64,000 bases of DNA from Hymenobacter sedentarius (GTDB lineage Bacteria; Bacteroidota; Bacteroidia; Cytophagales; Hymenobacteraceae), in NCBI RefSeq assembly GCF_001507645.1, contig NZ_CP013909.1, positions 2,108,001-2,172,000 on the forward strand, in the 5' to 3' direction. Position 1 is the stretch's first letter; every line of letters begins with the position of its first letter. Shown here piece after piece: positions 7,101-15,650 of this stretch. Under the pieces are notes generated by a model. The model had not been told where the DNA came from. It worked only from the letters and a program-made list of their open reading frames with translations, and made no database searches. The translations under genes were made by a program, and so were the position numbers.

Positions 7101-8579
7101 ATGTCCAAACTATTCATCTTTGCCGTGGGCGGCACCGGGGCCCGCGTGCTGCGCTCCCTCACCATGCTGCTGGCCGCCGGGGTGCGCATCCCCAATTGCG
7201 ACCAAGTGGTACCCGTCCTCATCGACCCCGACACCCAAAACGGCGACGTGACCCGCACCGTGGCCCTGCTCAAGCGCTACGCCCGCATCCACGAAGCGCT
7301 GTACGGCGATGGCCAGAAAGAGAAAACCGGCTTCTTTAGCCAGCCCATGAACACGCTGGCCCACCTGAACACCGGCGGCTCGGAAGAACTGCGCGACTCG
7401 TTCGTGTACGACTTTGGCGGCATCAGCCAGCCCTTCCGCGACTACTTGAAGTACAACGACCTCTCGGTCGAAAGCCAGGGCTTGGTGGATTTGCTGTTCA
7501 CGCAGGACAGCCTCGCTGCGAACCTCGATGTGGGCTTCCGCGGCTCGCCCAACGTAGGCTCGGTGGTGCTCAACGCGGTGGTGCAGTCCAAGGAAATGCG
7601 CTACCTCGCCCAGAGCCTGCAAGAGGGCGACCGGGCCTTCTTCATCAGCTCAATTTTTGGCGGAACTGGCGCAGCCGGCTTCCCGCTGCTGGTGAAGAAC
7701 CTGCGCGATTCAAACTCCGCGCTGGCCCACCCCGAAGTGCGCCGCCGCATGAAAGCCGGCGCTCTGGTGATGCTGCCGTACTTCAAGCTGCAGGAGCCTT
7801 CGCAGGATGAAAAGGCCGCCGGTCAGGATTTCATCGACTCGAATACCTTCATTACGAAGACCAAAACGGCCCTCTCGTACTACGCCGACAACCTGCAGGG
7901 CCTCGAGGCCATGTACTACCTTGGCGACCAGCCCGGCCAACCGCTGGCCAACCACCCCGGCCGCGCCGAGCAGCGCAACCAAGCCCACTTGCTGGAAATG
8001 CTTGGCGCCCTGTCGGTGGTGCACTTCATGGAGGTGCCCGACAACCAGCTCGACAGCGGCCAGCCGCTCTACCACGAGTACGGCCTGAAGTCGGACGCAC
8101 CCGAGGTAGACTTCGGCCAGCTGCCCGCCGACATGCGCCAGGAGGTGGCCCGCCCGCTCATTCAGCTCCACTACTTCGCCCGCTACTTTCTCAAGCACAC
8201 CCCCGAGGATGCGAAGGCGCCCTACTACGAGGCCGGCGACCTCTCAGCTCAACTGCGCAACAACCGCGCCCTGCGCGAGCTGAACGACTTCTTTGGCGAA
8301 TACAACGAATGGATTCGGGAGCTGGGCGTAAACCAGCGCCGCTACACGGCCATCCGCCCCGAGGAAATGGACTTCAATAAAATGGTGGCCGACAAAACCG
8401 TCGAGACCGGCATTTTCAGCAAAGGCATCACTCCGGGCTACTTCCGCGACGAGCTGACCAAGGCCGTGGGCAAAGACACGTTGAAGAACCCCACCGAAAA
8501 CGAGGCCCTGCGCTGGGTAGTGAAGGCGTTTGAAGAGGCCACGGGCGAGATTCTGGATAAGAAGCTCCAGTATTCGTAG
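7101..8579 (+). CDS. Tubulin/FtsZ-like (Tubulin_2-type) NTPase-fold protein
   Basis: A 492-residue cytoplasmic protein. The N terminus, MSKLFIFAVGGTGARVLRSL, is a nucleotide-binding beta-alpha unit with Gly10-Gly-Thr-Gly13. At residues 185-195 IFGGTGAAGFP matches the tubulin/FtsZ T4 signature (GGGTGTG-like) with a shifted composition. The N-terminal third predicts alternating strands and helices. The spacing of both glycine motifs fits the 'tubulin-like' family (PF13809 type) rather than cell-division FtsZ, which lacks the first GGTGxR motif. No FtsZ C-terminal peptide is seen. It is the third gene of the cassette and precedes the actin-like ATPase gene, so two cytoskeletal-type NTPase folds are adjacent. 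GTP binding is likely, and polymerisation is unknown. Confidence 0.8.
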   Translation: MSKLFIFAVGGTGARVLRSLTMLLAAGVRIPNCDQVVPVLIDPDTQNGDVTRTVALLKRYARIHEALYGDGQKEKTGFFSQPMNTLAHLNTGGSEELRDSFVYDFGGISQPFRDYLKYNDLSVESQGLVDLLFTQDSLAANLDVGFRGSPNVGSVVLNAVVQSKEMRYLAQSLQEGDRAFFISSIFGGTGAAGFPLLVKNLRDSNSALAHPEVRRRMKAGALVMLPYFKLQEPSQDEKAAGQDFIDSNTFITKTKTALSYYADNLQGLEAMYYLGDQPGQPLANHPGRAEQRNQAHLLEMLGALSVVHFMEVPDNQLDSGQPLYHEYGLKSDAPEVDFGQLPADMRQEVARPLIQLHYFARYFLKHTPEDAKAPYYEAGDLSAQLRNNRALRELNDFFGEYNEWIRELGVNQRRYTAIRPEEMDFNKMVADKTVETGIFSKGITPGYFRDELTKAVGKDTLKNPTENEALRWVVKAFEEATGEILDKKLQYS

Positions 8580-8612
8580 CGCCGGAAACAACTTAAATTC
8601 AAAATAATAATG

Positions 8613-8710
8613 ACGTCATGCTGAGCGCAGTCGAAGCATCTCGCGTGTGGTAGTAATCAAGCTAGCTCAACGAAGCACGCGAGATGCTTCGACTGCGCTC
8701 AGCATGACGT
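8613..8710. repeat. Perfect 35-base-arm palindrome (GAAGCATC family)
   Basis: Arms at 8613-8647 and 8676-8710 are perfect inverted repeats containing CATGCTGAGCGCAGTCGAAG. The loop carries GTAATCAA and GCTAGCTCAACGAAG, also found in the copy at 55554. It fills the gap between the tubulin-like and actin-like genes. Confidence 0.8.
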
Positions 8711-8735
8711 TCTAGTTCGTTTGTAAAAACCAAAA

Positions 8736-11700
8736 ATGGCTAAAATCCTGCGTTTGCACGATACCGGTTCCAGCACCCACGAGGGTTGGGGCCCGACTGG
8801 TAAAATTGGCCCCCACGAAGTGGAGCGCCTGCTCGACCCGCAAGGCGGCCGCGCCGCCAAGGTGGCGGTATCCATTCCGTCGCCCTTTGCCCGGATGCAC
8901 CTGGTCGAAACCGCGTTGCGCTTTGTGGGGCAGGGTGGGGGCCACCAGGACTCGGTGTACCACCAGCTGGTGAGCCATTTCTGGGACGTGTGGGAAATGG
9001 TGTTCAACTACCACCAACGCAAGCTGGCCAGCCAGCGCCTCCAAATTCGGGCTTGGCGCAAGGACGAGGAACTGGCCAAGCTGCGGGCCAACCCCGCCAC
9101 CCGGCCGCTGGCCGACGTGCTGAGCCTGTACCTCGACGGCCGCTTTGCCAAGCTCACCGAGATGCACCTCATCTACTTCCCGGGAGCCAATGGCGTGCCG
9201 CAGCTCATTGGCGGCACCTCGCCGCTCACGCTGTTTTTCCCGGCGCCCAACGTGCGGCCCCTGCCGGTGCAGCGGCCCCAGGGCGGCGGCTATTATTTCG
9301 ATAACCAGTACGTGTCGCTGGCCAACCGCGAGGCCGCGTTCCGCGACTTCGTATACCAGCAATTCGTGGGCGACCCAGCCCTGATGGCCCTGGCGCCGCT
9401 GGTGCGCGACACCCTGGACCGTGGCATCCTGCAGAAGTGGGCCATGGAAGGTAGCGCCAACCTGAGCAACTTCCCGGTGCTTACCGACGCTTCCAACAAC
9501 CAGATTGACGTTTCCGGCGTGCTGCTGCGCGTGCGCCCCGACGAGGGCACCGTGCGCAACTCCGACCTGTTTATCCGGCCCACCCGGGCTGGCGTGGCGG
9601 GCCCGTTGCCCATTGTGCTGCGTCCCGGCCTCAAAGCCATAGGCAAGCGCTACTTCAACGAGACGATGTTTGCCGACAGCGGCGCCATTATCCCCGCGGC
9701 CGACCCTCGCCCGCTGAAGGAGCGCACGCTGCCTGGCCCGGAGCTGCCGTACCCGTACCTCACGGTGAACGACCTGCTGGAAGAAACGCTGCTCACCGTG
9801 CCCTACGAGGTGGACGAGGCGCGCTTCTACTGCGGCTACCTGAAGATTGCGCCGGGCTTCAAGCCCAGCACCTGGCCGCTGCTGCCCATCAAGCCGGCTT
9901 ACTTCGACTACTTCACCGCCCACGACCTGGCCGAGCACCTGAGCATGGAGCTCGACCCGGCCTGCGTACGGGTGAAGCTGCGCGTGCCCGTGAGCGGCGG
10001 CGATTTTGTGGATTTTGAGCGGGCTTACTACCCCAACCCGCAGGGCGACAACCTGGGCCGCCTGCTGGTGACCAACGTGGCGCTGTCGGTGTTCCCCTTC
10101 GTAAAGGTGATTGACGCGCCGCAGTACAACGACTTCTACAAAGTCATGCTGGTGGATGCCAACAACATCGACCCGAGCATGGTGACCAAGAAAGTTGACC
10201 TGAAATTCTGGGTCGACGGCCGCCCGCTGGGCGAAACCGGCACCGGCCAGAGCGCCACGCGCTACGAGCGCACCCCCAAAACCGGCCAGGACGAAGGCAG
10301 CACCTACTACGAGGTGCGCGGCACCCATTTCGACTACCTCGAAGTGCTGAACCCGGCCCCTGCCGCTGGTTCAGCCCTGGTTATTCCGCGCTGGCCCGAG
10401 ATTCGGCAGGGCACCAAGGAGTATCGCTTTGCCATCGACTTTGGCACCACGAACACCCACGTGGCCATGCAGGACAACCCCGGCCAGGAGCCCAAGCCCT
10501 TCAGCTTTGGCCTGACCGATACGCCGGTGGCGCTGCTGAAAAAGTCGACCGGTGAGCCCGACCGCACTGCTTACGAGCGCCTGTACCGCGGCATCGACGA
10601 CGACCCGGCCAACTTCGTGCAAATCAAGCGCTGGCAGCAGTACCAGGAGCGCGAGTTCGTGCCGCCCATCATCGGGCAGGACAGCTCCCCGTACGCCTTC
10701 CCGGCCCGCACGGCTACCTACGAGGCCCCGAACTACGCTACCCAGGAGCTGAGCGTGTTGGGCAACATCAACGTGGCTTTCGGCATCATCACCGAAGAAC
10801 AGCGCCGGCCCAACTACCACACCAACCTGAAGTGGGACAATAGCCTGAACCAGGCCAGCACCAACCGCGTACGGGCTTTCTTCCAGGAAATCCTGCTGCT
10901 ATGCCGCGCCAAAGTGGCCCTGAACGGCGGCAACCTGGCGGCCACGCAAATCACCTGGTTTGCTCCGCTGAGCTTCTCGACCTACCAGCGCAACCTGTAC
11001 CAGCGCGAGTGGGACACGCTGTTCCACCAGGTGTTTCACACCAGCCACTCCATGCCGTGCATGGTGGAAAGCACGGCGCCGTACTACTACCTCACCCGGC
11101 GCAACATTGTGACACTGGGCCCGGGCGAAAACGCGGCCTTCATCGACATCGGCGGCGGCACCACCGACGTGCTGCTGTACGCCGACCGCAAGCCGGTGCT
11201 GAGCACCTCGTTTCGCTTTGCCGGCAACGACCTGTGGGGCGACGGCGGCGCCGAAGTGCGCGGCTCGAAAGACAACGGCCTCGTGCGTTTCGGCGTGGCC
11301 GGCGTGCAGAGCGCGGTGCTGTCGCCGGCCGCTCGGCGGGCCCGCGAATACGTGCTGGTAGCCGAAGGAACCGACAATTTCGGCTCTGAGGACGTGGCCA
11401 GCTTCCTGTTCAACTACGACCAGCTGCTGGGCTTTAGCGAGCGGCTGCTGCGGGCCGAGCACCTGCGCGTGCTGTTCTACCTGCACTTCGGCACCCTGAT
11501 TTACCACGTGGCGCAGGTGACGGTGGCCAACGGCCAGCAGCTGCCGCGCTACCTCTGCTTCACGGGCCGCGGCAGCCTCTACGTGCGCCTGCTGGCTGCC
11601 GGTGCCAACCTGCAGCCGGTGGAGAAGCTGGCGCGCCTCATCATGGAGAAAGCCACCGGCCAATCGGTGCCGACGGACTTCCGCATCAAGCTGGCCGACG

Positions 11701-12128
11701 ACCCCAAGCAAACCACGGCCAACGGCGGCGTGATGGCCACCGGCCAGATGCCGCAGGACCCGCCGCTGGTGCGCCCCGTGGGCACCGGCGACGAGCTAGA
11801 CAAAGGCGAGCACCACCTGGAAGCCACCGGCGTGACCGACGAAATCAAGCAAGCCGTGCTGGCCAATGCCCGCGCCTGCCTGAAGTTGCTGCTCGAAGAC
11901 CCGGAGCTGAAGCGCCTGCAAACCGACCTGGGCGTGAAAAACGACCCCGGCCTGGTGATGGCCACCCTGGACCGCCACCTCGGCGACTCGTTCAATCTGT
12001 ACCGGCAGCAGTACGCCGACGTGCTGCGCGACGGCGATACCGTTCCCGAAACGCTGTTCTTCCTGCCGTTCAAAAACGCCCTGTATGAGCTATCCAAGGT
12101 GCTTTATGACGCGCAGCCGCTTAACTAG
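8736..12128 (+). CDS. Large protein with C-terminal actin/Hsp70-type (ASKHA) ATPase domain
   Basis: A 1130-residue protein. About 560 N-terminal residues are of unrecognised, mostly mixed alpha/beta sequence. An ATPase domain then begins with FAIDFGTTNTHVAM (Asp568), the phosphate-1 motif of actin/Hsp70/sugar kinases. Phosphate-2 is FIDIGGGTTDVLLYAD (residues 802-817, Asp804 and Asp811), and the adenosine region is CFTGRGSLYVRLL (about 941-953). All three motifs look catalytically intact. It is much longer than DnaK or MreB, and the N-terminal domain is unusual. A distant relation to the SrfB-type Hsp70-like proteins is possible but not shown. It follows the tubulin-like gene and overlaps the next gene by 23 bases, indicating co-translation. 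Confidence 0.8.
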   Translation: MAKILRLHDTGSSTHEGWGPTGKIGPHEVERLLDPQGGRAAKVAVSIPSPFARMHLVETALRFVGQGGGHQDSVYHQLVSHFWDVWEMVFNYHQRKLASQRLQIRAWRKDEELAKLRANPATRPLADVLSLYLDGRFAKLTEMHLIYFPGANGVPQLIGGTSPLTLFFPAPNVRPLPVQRPQGGGYYFDNQYVSLANREAAFRDFVYQQFVGDPALMALAPLVRDTLDRGILQKWAMEGSANLSNFPVLTDASNNQIDVSGVLLRVRPDEGTVRNSDLFIRPTRAGVAGPLPIVLRPGLKAIGKRYFNETMFADSGAIIPAADPRPLKERTLPGPELPYPYLTVNDLLEETLLTVPYEVDEARFYCGYLKIAPGFKPSTWPLLPIKPAYFDYFTAHDLAEHLSMELDPACVRVKLRVPVSGGDFVDFERAYYPNPQGDNLGRLLVTNVALSVFPFVKVIDAPQYNDFYKVMLVDANNIDPSMVTKKVDLKFWVDGRPLGETGTGQSATRYERTPKTGQDEGSTYYEVRGTHFDYLEVLNPAPAAGSALVIPRWPEIRQGTKEYRFAIDFGTTNTHVAMQDNPGQEPKPFSFGLTDTPVALLKKSTGEPDRTAYERLYRGIDDDPANFVQIKRWQQYQEREFVPPIIGQDSSPYAFPARTATYEAPNYATQELSVLGNINVAFGIITEEQRRPNYHTNLKWDNSLNQASTNRVRAFFQEILLLCRAKVALNGGNLAATQITWFAPLSFSTYQRNLYQREWDTLFHQVFHTSHSMPCMVESTAPYYYLTRRNIVTLGPGENAAFIDIGGGTTDVLLYADRKPVLSTSFRFAGNDLWGDGGAEVRGSKDNGLVRFGVAGVQSAVLSPAARRAREYVLVAEGTDNFGSEDVASFLFNYDQLLGFSERLLRAEHLRVLFYLHFGTLIYHVAQVTVANGQQLPRYLCFTGRGSLYVRLLAAGANLQPVEKLARLIMEKATGQSVPTDFRIKLADDPKQTTANGGVMATGQMPQDPPLVRPVGTGDELDKGEHHLEATGVTDEIKQAVLANARACLKLLLEDPELKRLQTDLGVKNDPGLVMATLDRHLGDSFNLYRQQYADVLRDGDTVPETLFFLPFKNALYELSKVLYDAQPLN

Positions 12129-13149
12129 CCGGATTGGGCTGGGCGCCTTGCTGCTCTTGCTGGCCCTTGGGGGTGAGCAGGCGGCCCGTGCCCAGTCCAC
12201 TGCCGATTCGCTGCGGGAAGGCCCCGTAGCCTCGGTGCCGCAGCCAGATTCGACCGCGGCCGCCACTACTAGCGCTCCGGCCGTTGCGCCGTCTTCCAAC
12301 TGGCCGTGGATATTGGGCGTGCTGGGCGGCATTGCGCTAGGCGTGCTTGGGGCGCGTATGTGGGCGCGCTCGTCCCGGCCGGCGGCCGATAGCCGCGAAG
12401 ACCGCACCACAATGGCGCCGTCCGAACCCGAGCCCGTACGAAAGAAACCCGCTGAAAACGTGCCCCGCACGCCCGTGGTGCAGTCATTGCGCCAGGTGCA
12501 AGGAAGCCCGCCCACCTCGCCACCCGCGCCCAAGCCGGCGCCCAAGGCCGCCGGAACCGGGGCGAAATCAAAAAACAAACCCAAGCCCAACCAGCCTTCC
12601 GGCCGCGCGTCGTCCTGGCCCGCTGTTCCTCCCCGTCCTGCCATGAATCAAACTCCGCCACCCACGCCTCCCACGGATGGCGACTCGCAGCCCCTGGAAA
12701 CCGGCCAAACCATTGAGTGGACCACGCCGCCTTACATTCAGGAGCTAATCGAAACCACGGGCAATGAGGCGCCTGAGGCCCCGGCCGCTCCCGCCCAAGC
12801 CGCGGCGCCCACGCCGGCTGCTTCGAATGGCCCCGTGCACTATTACGCCCCGGCCCCCGACGTGCCCAGCATTGAGCACCGCAAGCTCAGCCCCAATCCG
12901 CTGCCGCAGATGCCACTGCTCATCACCCTCACGCACGCGGAGGCTACTATAGCCCAATTTTCATTCAGCCCGCAGGCCGACCAGTCGCGCATCATCGGCA
13001 ACGGCGTGCGGGAGCTGAAAGAATTTTTTGCGTTTGAACTGCCGCCAACCGAGCAATTTACCACCATTAAGAACCTGGCGGACGGAAAGCTGGAACGCCG
13101 CGACGATGCCTGGCACGTGGTGCAAAAAGCTGGGATTGCATTGAGTTGA
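12106..13149 (+). CDS. Single-span, Pro/Ala-rich cassette protein with C-terminal globular domain
   Basis: Start taken at the ATG at 12106, inside the end of the preceding gene; a start at 12085 is less likely. It is a 347-residue protein with a signal-like N terminus (LGALLLLLALGGEQAARAQ). A clear membrane span follows at about residues 65-85 (WPWILGVLGGIALGVLGARM), then a long disordered stretch rich in Pro, Ala and Lys. A compact C-terminal domain begins near PLLITLTHAEATIAQF and ends with a Trp-containing strand. No family is recognised. It could be a membrane linker joining the actin-like ATPase to the motor subunits encoded next. The overlap supports a shared complex. Confidence 0.75.
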   Translation: MTRSRLTSRIGLGALLLLLALGGEQAARAQSTADSLREGPVASVPQPDSTAAATTSAPAVAPSSNWPWILGVLGGIALGVLGARMWARSSRPAADSREDRTTMAPSEPEPVRKKPAENVPRTPVVQSLRQVQGSPPTSPPAPKPAPKAAGTGAKSKNKPKPNQPSGRASSWPAVPPRPAMNQTPPPTPPTDGDSQPLETGQTIEWTTPPYIQELIETTGNEAPEAPAAPAQAAAPTPAASNGPVHYYAPAPDVPSIEHRKLSPNPLPQMPLLITLTHAEATIAQFSFSPQADQSRIIGNGVRELKEFFAFELPPTEQFTTIKNLADGKLERRDDAWHVVQKAGIALS

Positions 13150-13160
13150 GGGAGAAAAGA

Positions 13161-13275
13161 TGTAGAGACGCGACCCTTCGCGTCTTGCCGTTTAATGATT
13201 ATGGTCGCGCCCTTGGGCTATCATCGTTCAACTAGTACCGTTCAACGCTGAGACGCGAAGGGTCGCGTCTCTACA
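13161..13275. repeat. Palindromic element (TGTAGAGACGC family)
   Basis: Arms at 13161-13186 and 13250-13275 pair almost perfectly and each carries an internal CGCGACCCTTCGCG-type hairpin. A related copy lies at 32948-33030. It separates the Pro-rich protein gene from the ExbB-like gene. Confidence 0.75.
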
Positions 13276-13321
13276 CCCAAAGGCGCCGCAGTAACTTCGG
13301 CAATTATTTGACGAAGCGGTT

Positions 13322-14815
13322 ATGCTCTTAATTGAAATTGTATTGGTGCTGGCGCTGGTCGCCTGGCAGGCCTTCGTGTTCTGGCGCAACCGCCAGCTCA
13401 CCGAGCGGGTGCAGGCCATGTACCCCGTGGCGGGCGCGGTAGCCGTACAGCCCATTCCCTTCACGGCCGCTCAGCCGGAGAAGAATTTCGCGGTGCAATA
13501 CGATGCCCTCATCACCCGCGATGCCTCGCCCGAGTTTGGCCAAATCATCACCGACACCAACGAATACCTGCTGAATAACCGCGGCGCCGCGGCCGATTTC
13601 GGCATTCTAAAAGACATCTCCGAGCGCCACGCCGAGGCGCTGGACGAGGAGATTCAGGCCCAGATTGCCACGCCGCTGTACCTGGGCCTGCTGGGCACCT
13701 TCACAGGGGCCATCCTGGGCTTGGTGGCGCTGGTGGGCAATCCCTTTTCGGAGGTATCGGATAACCCGCACACGGACACGTCGTTCAGCAACGGCGACGT
13801 GCAGCACTTCCTGGGGGGCGTGCTTATCGCCATGATTGGTAGCCTATTTGGCCTGGCGTTCACGCTGGCCGGCAACCAGCTGCTGAAGCAGGCGCGGGCC
13901 GTGCGCGACCGCCACAAGAACGCCTACTACACCTTCTTGCAGAAGGCGTTGCTGCCCAAGCTCAACTCGGACATGCAAGCCGGCATGAGCAATCTGAAAT
14001 CGGTGCTGGATACGTTCAATACCGAATTCTTCAGCCAGATTCAGAACGACTTCTTTAGCAAAATCCACGAGTTTACGCCGCTCATCGCCAGCATCACGGA
14101 CAACGTGAGCGTGCAGAAGCGTTTCCTGGAGCAGCTGGAGAAAATTGGCTATTCGGAGCTGGCCAACGCCACCATCAAGGTGTTTGATAGGGTGGATGAG
14201 AGTGCCCAGACCTTCGAGAAATTCCTGGGCTACCAGCAGGCGCTGAACACCACCGTGACGCACAGCAACGAAGCCGCCCAGACCATTGGCGCGCTGCTCA
14301 ACCGCCTCATGGCCCTGGAGCAAGGCCTAGCCAGCGTGCCGCAGTACCTGCAGCAGCACGACGATGCCCTGCGCCAGCAAGTGGCCTTCTTCAGCCAGCA
14401 CGGCAAGCTGCTGGCCGATATTGGGTCCCAAATCCGCCAGGGCGTGAGCGAAGGCGTGCACCGCATGGACCAGGAGCTCGACGGCCGCCTGCAAGAGCTG
14501 CAGCAGGAAGCCACCGAAGCCCACGAGCAGTGGCAGCGCCACTTCCGCGAGCTGAACAACAACAACATCTACCAGAAAATCACCGAGTACCTCAACCCCT
14601 TCACGCAGCTCCCGGCCCAGCAGCAGCAGCTCAACGCCCTGCAGGAGCGCCAGGCCGCCCTCGCCGCCCAAGCCATGCAGCGCATGGAAGCCCGACTGCT
14701 GGCCGACGCGCAGCTGCAGCAGCAACTCCTGCAGCAGGTAGAACGCACCAACAAAGTGCTCGAGGAACTCACCAAGCCCAACTGGTTCCAGCGCACGGTG
14801 CTAGGCAAGAAGTAA
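13322..14815 (+). CDS. ExbB/MotA-like channel protein with long coiled-coil tail (ZorA-like architecture)
   Basis: A 497-residue membrane protein. One span lies at the N terminus (LLIEIVLVLALVAWQAFVFW) and a cytoplasmic segment of about 90 residues follows. Two spans come at about 115-139 (YLGLLGTFTGAILGLVALVG) and 165-188 (GGVLIAMIGSLFGLAFTLAG), separated by a short outside loop. This is the TolQ/ExbB topology, and the GTFTGAILG and GSLFGLAFT segments match the conserved channel helices of the MotA/TolQ/ExbB superfamily. The last 300 or so residues are Gln/Glu/Leu-rich coiled coil, far longer than in ExbB and comparable in design to ZorA of Zorya defence systems. The next gene supplies the MotB-like partner. 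Confidence 0.8.
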   Translation: MLLIEIVLVLALVAWQAFVFWRNRQLTERVQAMYPVAGAVAVQPIPFTAAQPEKNFAVQYDALITRDASPEFGQIITDTNEYLLNNRGAAADFGILKDISERHAEALDEEIQAQIATPLYLGLLGTFTGAILGLVALVGNPFSEVSDNPHTDTSFSNGDVQHFLGGVLIAMIGSLFGLAFTLAGNQLLKQARAVRDRHKNAYYTFLQKALLPKLNSDMQAGMSNLKSVLDTFNTEFFSQIQNDFFSKIHEFTPLIASITDNVSVQKRFLEQLEKIGYSELANATIKVFDRVDESAQTFEKFLGYQQALNTTVTHSNEAAQTIGALLNRLMALEQGLASVPQYLQQHDDALRQQVAFFSQHGKLLADIGSQIRQGVSEGVHRMDQELDGRLQELQQEATEAHEQWQRHFRELNNNNIYQKITEYLNPFTQLPAQQQQLNALQERQAALAAQAMQRMEARLLADAQLQQQLLQQVERTNKVLEELTKPNWFQRTVLGKK

Positions 14816-14836
14816 GGCAGACAATTCAGAAGAACT

Positions 14837-14933
14837 TCATGCTGAGCGCAGCCGAAGCATCTCGCATGGGATAGTAATCCAATCGCTGGGATTAGTGGTT
14901 GCACGCGAGATGCTTCGGCTGCGCTCAGCATGA
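14837..14933. repeat. Palindromic element (GAAGCATC family)
   Basis: Arms at 14837-14865 and 14905-14933 are inverted repeats of the same family as 8613-8710, with GCCGAAGC replacing GTCGAAGC. It fills the space between the two motor-subunit genes. Confidence 0.75.
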
Positions 14934-14972
14934 CGGTTTTATTACATTGAATAATTTACATACTCCCACCCC

Positions 14973-15632
14973 ATGAAAGAGAGCAAGGACTTCTTCTGGC
15001 CCAGCTACGTGGACCTCATGACGGCCTTGTTCCTGACCATGCTCGTTATGTTCGTGCTCAGTTACAAGCTTTTCAAAGACAAGGCGCGCGATAACGACAA
15101 GCTCATCTACGACCTGAAAGTGCAGGTGCAGGAAAAGCGCAAGCTAGACGAAATAAAAGCGGCTCTCAAGCGCCTGGAAAGCAATTATTTCGAATACAAC
15201 CCCACCTATAAGCGCTACGAGCTGAAATTCCCGGTCACGTTTGCTCCCAAAAGCGACGTGCTGCCCTACGAAGCCCAGGCGCCCCTGGTGAAAGCCGGCC
15301 GCTTTCTGCTCAACCAGATGCAGTCCATCAAAAACGACGAAAACGTGCAGTACCTCATCGTGGTAGAGGGTCGTGCTGCCAAAGACCTCCGCTACCCTGC
15401 CAACGACCTGCACAACCTCGACGGCCCAGCCGTGCGCCAGCTCAGCTACAGCCGCGCCTTGGCCGTAATCCGGCTCTGGGAACAGGCCGGGCTGCGCTTC
15501 CCCAATAACCTGGAAGTAGTGGCCGCTGGCAGTGGCTTCCGCGGCGCCGGCCGTTACACCGGCAGCCAGGAGGCGCTGAATAAACGGTTTATCATTCAGA
15601 TTCAGCCCAAGATTGGCTCAATTGGGAAGTAG
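14973..15632 (+). CDS. MotB/OmpA-like motor protein (ZorB-like)
   Basis: A 219-residue protein with one N-terminal span, WPSYVDLMTALFLTMLVMFV at residues 9-28. Asp14 in YVDLMTALF occupies the position of the proton-carrying Asp of MotB (YADFMTA-type motif). A charged helix of about 35 residues follows, then a periplasmic OmpA-like domain of about 130 residues. SYSRALAVIRLWEQ and VVAAGSGFRG match the second half of OmpA/MotB peptidoglycan-binding domains. The usual NxxLSxxRA motif reads QLSYSRALAV. It would form an ion-driven stator with the preceding ExbB/MotA-like protein. It is the last gene of the cassette; a terminator-bearing palindrome follows. Confidence 0.85.
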   Translation: MKESKDFFWPSYVDLMTALFLTMLVMFVLSYKLFKDKARDNDKLIYDLKVQVQEKRKLDEIKAALKRLESNYFEYNPTYKRYELKFPVTFAPKSDVLPYEAQAPLVKAGRFLLNQMQSIKNDENVQYLIVVEGRAAKDLRYPANDLHNLDGPAVRQLSYSRALAVIRLWEQAGLRFPNNLEVVAAGSGFRGAGRYTGSQEALNKRFIIQIQPKIGSIGK

Positions 15633-15650
15633 GAACAGTGAGTAATACAG

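Noticed and set aside
7101..8579. Cell-division FtsZ
   Set aside because: The extra N-terminal GGTGAR motif, the altered T4 signature and the lack of a C-terminal FtsZ peptide point to the separate tubulin-like family; no division genes are nearby.
8712..10328. Long minus-strand open frame opposite the actin-like gene
   Set aside because: It is a low-complexity, His/Gly/Ala/Val-rich shadow of a GC-rich coding strand; the plus strand has intact ATPase motifs.
8736..12128. Plain DnaK chaperone
   Set aside because: The ATPase motifs are only in the second half, there is no substrate-binding domain of DnaK type, and no dnaJ or grpE is present.
13322..15632. Complete Zorya defence system
   Set aside because: No ZorC, ZorD or ZorE effector gene is adjacent; only the stator architecture is similar.
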